Shown here in pieces: positions 56,581 through 64,000 of a stretch of 64,000 bases of DNA. A model generated the notes under the pieces. The model searched no databases. It was not told the DNA's origin and saw only the letters and a list, made by a program, of their open reading frames with translations. The position numbers and the translations under genes are program-made. The stretch spans positions 57,303,999 through 57,367,998 of the forward strand of contig CM039463.1 of the NCBI GenBank assembly GCA_022414725.1, given 5' to 3'. The stretch comes from Microglena sp. YARC. Taxonomy: Eukaryota; Chlorophyta; Chlorophyceae; Chlamydomonadales; Chlamydomonadaceae. Positions within the stretch are counted from its first letter, which is position 1. Every line of letters begins with the position of its first letter.

Positions 56581-58639
56581 TTCCCGCCTCGCTTTCCCAC
56601 CTTTTCACCACACCGCCGCATACCTCTTTCCCCCGGCTACCACACCGCACTATCTTATAAACTGCAAACATTCCAACACTACACTCATTGGCCATCTTCG
56701 AAACCCCTTATTCTCTAAGCCTCTCATGGCGACTAATACCGCCTCTCACGGCGTGGGTGCAAGTCCCGATGTGCCCCTCGTGGCATTGTCGTCTCTGACG
56801 ATTAATACAGCCTCTCATGGCGTGGGTGCAAGTCCCGATGTGCCCCTCGTTTGGCATTGTGTCGTCTCTGACGATTTAATACAGCCTCTCATGGCGTGGG
56901 TGCAAGTCCCGATGTGCCCCCTCGTGGCATTGTCGTCTCTGACGATTAATACAGCCTCTCATGGCGTGGGTGCAAGTCCTTATGATCACAATCAACCTTA
57001 CAATCAACATTGGACAACTGTGTCCTACAAATCTCTTCTCATCTTAGTCATAGACTTTTATAGCACCTCCCTGATTGCTCTCCTCCTCCTGGCTACTTGT
57101 TGGATCATAGGGTGTACCAAGCACAGTACATCCACTATTGATAAGTCAACCGTGAATAGCCTCCTTCTTTTTAATTCCCCTGCAAAGCAGAACTGTAGCT
57201 GTGAACCTAATAGGAAATTCTTCACTCAGGACTTCAGAACTTTGACGTATCCCACCTAGGAAACAACCCCTAGGGGAGGCAGACCTACTCCCAGACTTCG
57301 TTCCACCGCTGTAAACAGTTCTAGTTATTGGGAACCTCAATTATCCTCTCACTGTCAAATTCATTATATTAACGCCTACCTCGGATACAAGGCCCTGGAC
57401 TACAAAGATGTCCTACAGTTCTCCATAAACCTCAATACACACGTCACTAACTACACTCAACATGAATGGGATCTAGAACATTGCTATTTTAACAAACTAA
57501 CCGGTAACTACACAATCCCTTTAGTCAACTACTATCTGGCTAAAAGGAAATCTCACTTAGGCTTTCTCACTGGCCACAGAAACTCACAAACATACATCCC
57601 ATTTCATCCTCCCACCACTACACCAACAACTGAAGACACATCTGAGAATTATTCTGCAGGAATTATGCCTGGCAGCACAAAACAGCAAATCCTTTCTCGA
57701 CTTCCTCCTAGCTGCTCAAGGTTTATCCTCCACTACAACTGTGGATATGGACATGCTAGCACCATTAAGCAAATAAATGGTAAGTGGTGGGACATGAACT
57801 CTGAACACAACGGCCCTAGTCTCCTCCACTCACAAGACTGGATAAAACTCCAAGGGCACATCTACACTCTTACTAAAACACCAACCTCCTTCCTATCCTA
57901 CCCCTTTCAACCAGAAATTAACCACACACTAGGCCACCCTATGAGGCAGAATGTTGACATGGTCTTCCCTACTAGTAACACCACACCCACTCACAACCAT
58001 CCTGACTCTCCCTACAGTATGGACCACATAAATTCCCCATGGCCTGCAGAACTCACAGATCACAATTTACCAGATCAGGACAACTCCTCAGATCTCACCT
58101 TCCCGGATCTCACTCTCCTAGACTCCACTTTCTCAGATCACGAAGACCTCATAGATCCTCCTTCTTTAAATCAAAAAGACCTCACAGAAACTATTTACCT
58201 AGTCTCTGAAGATGAGGAACCTCCCAGATCAAAACAAAAAACATCCTCTACAAAGAAAAATCATTTAACTACAAAACGCTCATACTCCTGCACACATCAG
58301 ATGCACAACACACCTCTCCCTATACCTAGCAAAGTCGTCCTTCCTAACTTCACTAAGTTTCGCCAATGCAGAATCTTTGGAGCAGAACCTCCTACCAAGA
58401 AACCTGCTCCTTTCAGACCCACTACTAAAACCCTGCCAACGAAAAGAATTAAAATAAGTCATACTACCTTACATCCTGTTCAACAACAGCAAACTGCACT
58501 ATATCTCACTAGCATTATCACCTCCAACAACAGAGGCATCTTCTCATCCTGGGAAACACTCTATGACCATATTCGAAGTAATGAGCCAGACATTGCTATT
58601 CTCGCCGAAACAAACTCATCTCCAACAACACAGGTATAA
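56552..58639 (+). pseudogene. LINE ORF2 N-terminal part: Josephin-like protease and endonuclease start
   Basis: One frame is open from 56552 to 58639 except for a TAG at 57257-57259. The first part holds a ~70-bp repeat (TASHGVGASPDVPLV, about 4 copies, 56722-56990) and a hydrophobic segment (SLLILVIDFYSTSLIALLLL). Then comes a Josephin-like (peptidase C86) domain. HCQIHYINAYLG has the C-x2-H-x2-N-x2-L pattern around the nucleophile (Cys codon 57353). GHASTIKQINGKWWDMNSEH followed by NGP has the catalytic His (57752) and Asn (57797) 15 residues apart, as in ataxin-3-type deubiquitinases. A Ser/Asp/Lys-rich linker follows, then the endonuclease start (RSNEPDIAILAETNS). The protease assignment rests on motif spacing only. 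Confidence 0.75.
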
Positions 58640-58644
58640 TTAAT

Positions 58645-59200
58645 ATGATCAAACAAGACTTTTCTGACTACCACTTCCATCACAGCAGCAAAACCATTAA
58701 GCAAGCTACCAATGCAGACAACATTGTTACCCGCTCAGCTGGAGTTATCACACTCATAAAAAAGACTCTTACTACCCACCCAATTAAACATGAAATCCCC
58801 ACTGACATAGCTGGTCATCTCACTCATCAAACTATTAACAACATCACTCACATTTTAGGCGTCTACATGCCCTGCAATGACTCTGCCAAAAAGAGCCCGT
58901 ATCTATGAAACACATTCACTACATCATATCCCAGAACCCCTCTCACCACTATATTGCAGGGGGGACTGGAATGCAGCTTACTACCTCACTGATAGAAGCA
59001 ACACAGTCCAGCACCTGGAGGACCAGCCTCACTATCAGCATCTTAATAAATACCCAATTCACATTCAACCATCACCACGCCCCCATACTTACTTAGACAA
59101 CACTTCCTACAGCAGCAGGATAGATGACATCATTCTCATCAACCCCCCACCTGCAACCCACGGTGACAGAAACCACACACCAAATGGGAGACACACTTGA
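58645..59200 (+). pseudogene. LINE AP-type endonuclease domain, frame-broken
   Basis: Motifs of the exonuclease-endonuclease-phosphatase fold appear in order but in different frames: SAGVITLIKKTL, THILGVYMPCNDS, HHYIAGG then DWNAAYYLTDRSN (the GGDxN metal/DNA-binding block), SSRIDDIILINPP and DHLTLEQQ (the terminal catalytic DH). With ETNS upstream at about 58603 this is a full endonuclease. It nicks target DNA to prime reverse transcription. At least three shifts occur in 550 bp. Confidence 0.88.
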
Positions 59201-59795
59201 CCACTTGACCCTGGAACAACAAATTACCTCCTCTCTCTTTCCCCCTCCCAACCTGGACACACCACCTCACAATCCAACACCCCAACTGCAACTTCCTCTC
59301 AAACAACAGGACATGGCCAAAGCTAAAGAGGCCATTTCAAATCAATTTCTCCATCAATTTCAGCACAGCCACATCAACATAAATAAAGCCTGGACTATAG
59401 CACAAACTTTACTGGGAGAATATAAAACATCTGCACACATTCAATCTATTAAACAAGAACTCACAGCCACCATGCCAGAAAACCTTAACAGCATGGCAGA
59501 TCATCTCATGATCACTCTTCACCAAGCTCTCTCCATCATGACTGACACCTGCCCCACTAAGCCTAGCACACCAGGCACTTTCTTGCCCAGGCAAACTGCT
59601 AAAACTTACAGACGTCTTAACTACCATATTAAACACATTAAAGCACTTCGAACAGCCTCCAACCATCTTGACCAACAACAATACATGGAGCTTAGAAGCA
59701 CACCTCACACGGCAGGCACATACTCACCTACCACTAAAATTAAAAACAACAACACCTACAAAACTCACTCCTCCCTGACTACTGCCTCTCTCTAA
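59124..59795 (+). pseudogene. LINE linker between endonuclease and RT
   Basis: An open frame of 223 codons, helix- and Gln/His-rich (KQQDMAKAKEAISNQFLHQF; TAKTYRRLNYHIKHIKALRT), corresponds to the usual spacer between the two enzymatic domains. It begins in the endonuclease tail and shifts frame near 59760 into the RT frame. Confidence 0.7.
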
Positions 59796-59833
59796 CTGCT
59801 GATATTAAACAAAGTATTACAGAACTACGTAAC

Positions 59834-62329
59834 ATGCAGGCTGCACTCAAAGAGGAGAGAGCAACCGCCTCCATCAAGAAATTCCGACGCCGCCTCAGCA
59901 CACAGGCACGACAAACTCACAGGTATATTTTCTCTCCTGAAAATTACACACATACACCCACTGCTCTACTTGACGCATCCTCAAACACACTTAGCACCAG
60001 CACCCAGGGTCTCCTGGAAGTTATGACTAAACACATGGGTAAACTTATGTCACCTCCCACACCACCCATCTCAGATGACTATACACGACATGCCACCCCC
60101 CCACCATGGGAAACACACACGGATAAATATCACATTGAAACCCCAGCCAACTCCATACAAAACACTGCCTCCCCTTACACCTATCTCTCCTCCTCAACCA
60201 CCTATGATGACTGTATTAGGAAACTCTCCACCAACAAAACCACAGGCCCAGACGGCATACCTAATGAACTACTTATGTGCCTCCCACAGGAAATGCACCT
60301 CACCATACACAAACTCATGCAGCTAGTATGGATCCTAGGAGAAACACCAGACTGCTGGAAAACCTCACACACAGTCATGCTCTACAAAAAATCAGATCCT
60401 TGCTTGCCTCAAAACTACAGGCCAATAGGCCTTAACAATGCTGTAGCCAAACTCTAGACCTCTCTTGTCACTAACACTATTACTACCTACTCTGAAACCA
60501 ACCACATTCTTAGTGCCTGCCAAGAGGGTTTCAGAAAAGACAAAAGTACCTATAGACAACTCTTGACCCTACTCCACAACATTGAGGATGCTGCCCTCTT
60601 CCACCAGGACCTCTATGCTGCCTACTTTGACTTTAGCTCTGCTTTCAACATGATTGACCACCAAAAACTTCTTTGCATCATGCACAGCTTGGGTTACACC
60701 CACGACACTATTAAAGGAATTTACACAAACTCTACTACACATATCCTCCTCAACAATACATCTGGCTCCCCTATCCCCATCACCAGGGGCACTATCCAGG
60801 GAGACACTGTCTCCCCCTTACTCTTCATTATTTTTCTAGAACCCCTACACAGATGGCTCCGTTCTGGGGGACGAGGATACAGAGCAGCATCCCTACCCCC
60901 CAAAACAGCAGATGAAAATCACACTAGCAGCTTGGGGTATGCTGACGACACTGCCGTCCTAACCGGCAGCTCAGAGGACCTTCGTATCCAATGTGGTAAA
61001 GTCCAAAAATTTAGCATCTGGTCGGGCATTCCTCTTAACGCCACTAAATGTGTGGTCAGTGGCATACTCCACAAATCACACCCCTCACAACCTACTCACA
61101 ACAACATTCTTAAACAAAGATTGGAAAAAATTCCCTTAGGAAATTCCTATGCTACCTACCAGCCTCCAGACCAAGCCTACAAATACTTGGGGGTTCACAT
61201 CTCACTTACCTTAAATTGGAAAACTCAACTCCACTCTACTATTGAAACCATTCACAACAAAGGCTTGAGCATCCTCACTAAAGCTAAAAACAGGGCAACT
61301 CCCACTCAATGCTTACGAATAATTTCACAATGTGTCAGAGCAGCTATTAAATACCCGATGATAGTAGCCCCCTTCTCACTAACCAACATTCATGTCATTG
61401 ACAGAGCAGTATTAAAAACAGTTAAAATCTGCTGCTCCCTTCCTAGATCTTTTCCGACAAGAGCACTCCACCTCCCCAAAACAGAGGCAGGACTAGGGGT
61501 GCCCTCTCTACTCACTGAATACACCCAGATTACTGCAACAGCCCTCACCCAGTCCATGAACGACCAAGGTCACCTGGGAATCCTCACCAGGGGTCTTCTT
61601 AACAAATCAACCTCCACCATGACCACTCTAGATCCTCTCTCTCTCTCCCGCAAGCAACTTAAATATATGTCCCTAGCCCGCCAGCTGGAAATTATTAAAA
61701 AATCCGACATAATAATTTCTTGGAATGACACAGAACTTCTTGACAAACTTAACATACACTCTCTCCCTCTCCCCCCACAGGCAATTCCTGTCTCACTCAT
61801 GACTCCATTTCATGACCTGGACATTTACTCATACCATGACCTGGTCACCCCTATGGGAACCCATCTTATCAGCACTACAGATCTCTCCCTTATCACCTTA
61901 CACAAAATTACTAAACACCACAAACGATCTCTGAACCGCCTCACCGCTCACCTCTCTTCCCTCCAAACCGTCGGTCAATACACTCTGACCCACTTCCTCT
62001 CTCTCACCGACAACTTGCGCCTGGTTTCGCAATTGCGCAGAACACAACGTACAACGTTAAATCTCCCGCTCCTAACGAACCCTCTACTCCACTCACCCAG
62101 CGCTACCAACCTCACGCCACCGTTACTGATTCAGACTACGAGGCGGATCCCACTGGGGACCTGGAAGGAAACCAATGGTGGGCGTGGCCCACGCAGATCG
62201 CAGGCAGCCACGCGCACCAAGCATGGGGCTGCCCCAGCAGTGATGCCACCTGGTCAGCACGCCACTACTTGTGCAAATCTTGGATTCGACACTCCTCCAC
62301 TTATAAATTTTACCGCGCATATAAAATAA
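59834..62329 (+). pseudogene. LINE reverse transcriptase
   Basis: Two stretches of one frame are separated by TAG at 60455-60457. RT landmarks in order: KTTGPDGIPNELL (block 1), LYKKSDPCLPQNYRPIGLNN (block 2), CQEGFRKDKST (2a/3), AYFDFSSAFNMIDH (first catalytic Asp, about 60624-60662), RGTIQGDTVSPLLF (about 60787-60828), GYADDTAVLT (catalytic YADD, about 60935-60962) and YKYLGV in the thumb (about 61180). All catalytic residues are intact. The last ~70 codons of this frame look like shadow sequence: the coding signal moves to another frame near 62130. Confidence 0.95.
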
Positions 62330-63099
62330 CTCCCACTTCACATCCTGACAGGATCCGCGAGGCCATGACATTTCCCGACAGCAGCGCACCTGCACCACCG
62401 GCGCGCCTGCTCCACCTTACCTACGGATCCCAGTATAAAGCCCTGCACATTACGAGCTGGCGGGGCAAGCGCTCTTACAACGACGACAAACTTGCCACCA
62501 CTACCGTTGTCCACGTCCAATGGGCTCCAACAATTATGCACAACGACCATATCAACTCCTACACACACATGGGATACAGCATCCCACCACAGCACACCTC
62601 TTACCTCCACTACCTCCACCATATATTGGAAACCTCAATCTCACCATGCGGCTCATCTTGCTGAACTGGTGGACAACCAGCATATGCCCAATTAACCCAC
62701 ACTTTTAAAACCACTCCCCCAACAACCACACACCTCAACCCCAGGAAGGACATCCACCTCACTAACCTCCAGCAACAAGGCCAATGGGCCACCTCTCCAG
62801 GATTTAATGCTGACAACCATAACCTTGTTCACAAACTTTTGAAAATTGACACACACGACAGGCACCCAGACTGGGACATTCAACCACCCTCAGCCTACAC
62901 TATACAAACAGGCATCCTCACTACTCTGGATGGCCAATCCACACACACACACACCAACGCCTCATATCTTTATAACCCCACTGGTCACTGTCTTGGGCAC
63001 ATACCCAACGACAGACTCACCTCTCTTAAACAAAACTATGACCATTTTAAAAACCACCACCCTACCAAATGGAACCAACTGACTCAAGGAGGAACATAA
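62100..63099 (+). pseudogene. LINE region between RT and RNase H
   Basis: The coding frame (SDYEADPTGDLEGNQWW...) continues through stops at 62662-62664 (TGA) and 63097-63099 (TAA). It contains LHITSWRGKRSYNDDK and GYSIPPQHTSYLHYLHHILE. No known domain is recognised. Continuity of composition across the stops supports a single ancestral polypeptide. Confidence 0.65.
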
Positions 63100-64000
63100 C
63101 ACACTGACTTAGCTGCCCTGTTCACCAGATACAGAGCTGCCCCTTCCGCCACCAACATTCTTTCTCCTTTTCTCTACCAAGCAGCAGCTGCTCTGGGCAT
63201 TACTCACCATCGTACTTCTAACCCCCTTAGCTACGACCAAAGCCTCACCAGCTTCTCTTCTACCAGCCCTGCTGACCAGCTCTTTGGCTCCAACCAAGAC
63301 CCCTTTCTTACCACCTGGACTGGGGGCTCACTGGTGGACGTTCCCAACTCCACCACACAAGCACACCAAGCTCTAAGGTGGGCCCTAGCCAGTGCTGACC
63401 ATACTGAAAATACTCTCAGCCCTACCTGCACCCTGATGCTCCTCCCTGATGATCTTGCTGCCCCTTACAAAACTCTTCTCCATCACTCCTGGATTCACTA
63501 TATTGACTCTAGACCACAGTCTGAATTTTATACTACCTCTGAAATTTGGCTTGGCAGAAAATCTCACACTCCACCCTCCACTCAAAAACTACATCTCATT
63601 CTTATATGCAACCCCCACAGCCAAGCTACTTACTTTCCTAAACTTCCAGATTTTATTGACCAATGGAAATACTACATGCAAAGCCTTTCCTCATCCTGGG
63701 AGCCCTCTACTATCACACCACCTCCCACTCTTACCTTCTCTGACATTGTCATCACCTACCCTCGGAAACTTAAATCTCTTGCCAAAAATCCTTGGCAAAC
63801 TCCACTCCATCAACACCCTCCTTCCTCCCCTCTTACCATTACCCACCCTTGTCTTTACCTAGCTACCCCCTCCTCAGGCCTCCAGGTCTACACAGATGGC
63901 AGTCTAATAAAAGGTAAACCAAGGCATCCTAGCAAAATCGGTGCTGCAGTCTATGTCCCGGCTGCAGGGCAAAGTTACACCATCAACCCTGGGGGAATAG
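63100..64000 (+). CDS. LINE C-terminal part with RNase H start, open at the window edge
   Basis: Three hundred codons are open to the end of the window. The first ~250 residues are of unknown function (QLFGSNQDPFLTTWTGG, TLMLLPDDLAAPYKTLLHHS). The end is the first strand of an RNase H1 fold: LQVYTDGSLIKG with the catalytic Asp in TDGS (63892-63903), then SKIGAAVYVP and TINPGGI. RNase H removes template RNA during element replication. The remaining catalytic Glu/Asp residues lie outside the window. Confidence 0.85.

Larger units (their letters stand above)
56089..64000 (+). mobile_element. LINE (non-LTR retrotransposon), decayed and right-truncated by the window
   Basis: In order on the + strand: a short basic/polar first open frame, a second open region with a Josephin-like cysteine protease, an AP-type endonuclease, a reverse transcriptase, an unknown linker region and the start of an RNase H domain. 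The endonuclease-RT-RNase H order fits LINEs of the I/L1-RNH or algal Dualen/RandI type rather than an LTR element. Coding is broken by in-frame stops at 57257, 60455, 62662 and 63097 and by frame shifts near 58635, 58900, 58960, 59150, 59760 and 62130. The element is therefore either dead or carries assembly indels. No 3' end or target-site duplication is visible. Confidence 0.96.

Overview
The window looks like a nuclear scaffold segment from a repeat-rich photosynthetic eukaryote, most likely a green alga. The main reason is a split gene for DRP5B/ARC5, the chloroplast-division dynamin. It is accompanied by a TPT-family sugar-phosphate/phosphate translocator with its best resemblance to plant proteins. 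Introns use GT..AG sites and are very long. GC content is moderate, so this is not Chlamydomonas-like. I cannot name the species. All genes I can support lie on the + strand.

Layout. (1) 1-565: a 106-bp tandem repeat. (2) About 937-21040: a CCCH zinc-finger gene of the ZC3H3 type, with at least six exons and four fingers. One intron holds a 7.7-kb array of a 35-bp satellite, and this intron splits a finger. (3) 21.2-22.8 kb: intergenic repeats. (4) 22859-34866: the translocator, eight exons joining in frame to 400 codons. (5) 35-38.3 kb: dispersed repeats. (6) 38333 to about 51708: DRP5B, with a very degenerate intron landscape and a 1000-N gap (48411-49410) that hides most of its middle. (7) 51.9-55.8 kb: a 400-bp tandem repeat, MITE-like elements and a 95-bp tandem array. 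(8) 56.1 kb to the window end: a decayed non-LTR retrotransposon (LINE) with a Josephin-like cysteine protease domain, an AP-type endonuclease, reverse transcriptase and RNase H. It runs off the right edge.

The most striking observation is shared by the three unrelated host genes. Nearly every exon is flanked by 2 to about 10 diverged tandem copies of its own edge, made of the last or first 20-120 exon bases plus the splice site and adjoining intron. Copies of a donor edge lie downstream of the exon and copies of an acceptor edge lie upstream. The last translocator exon, which has no donor, also shows copies of its 3' end beyond the stop. The introns therefore seem to have grown by repeated duplication across exon boundaries.

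Mobile elements include a tRNA-derived SINE family (one copy with a 13-bp target-site duplication), hAT-like MITEs (one with a perfect 8-bp duplication, inserted in a dead exon copy), a 206-bp element with a visible empty site, an element with an (AATGT)n tail, and AT-rich palindromic elements. Single-base indels break several otherwise clear exons, so DRP5B and LINE coordinates are approximate.
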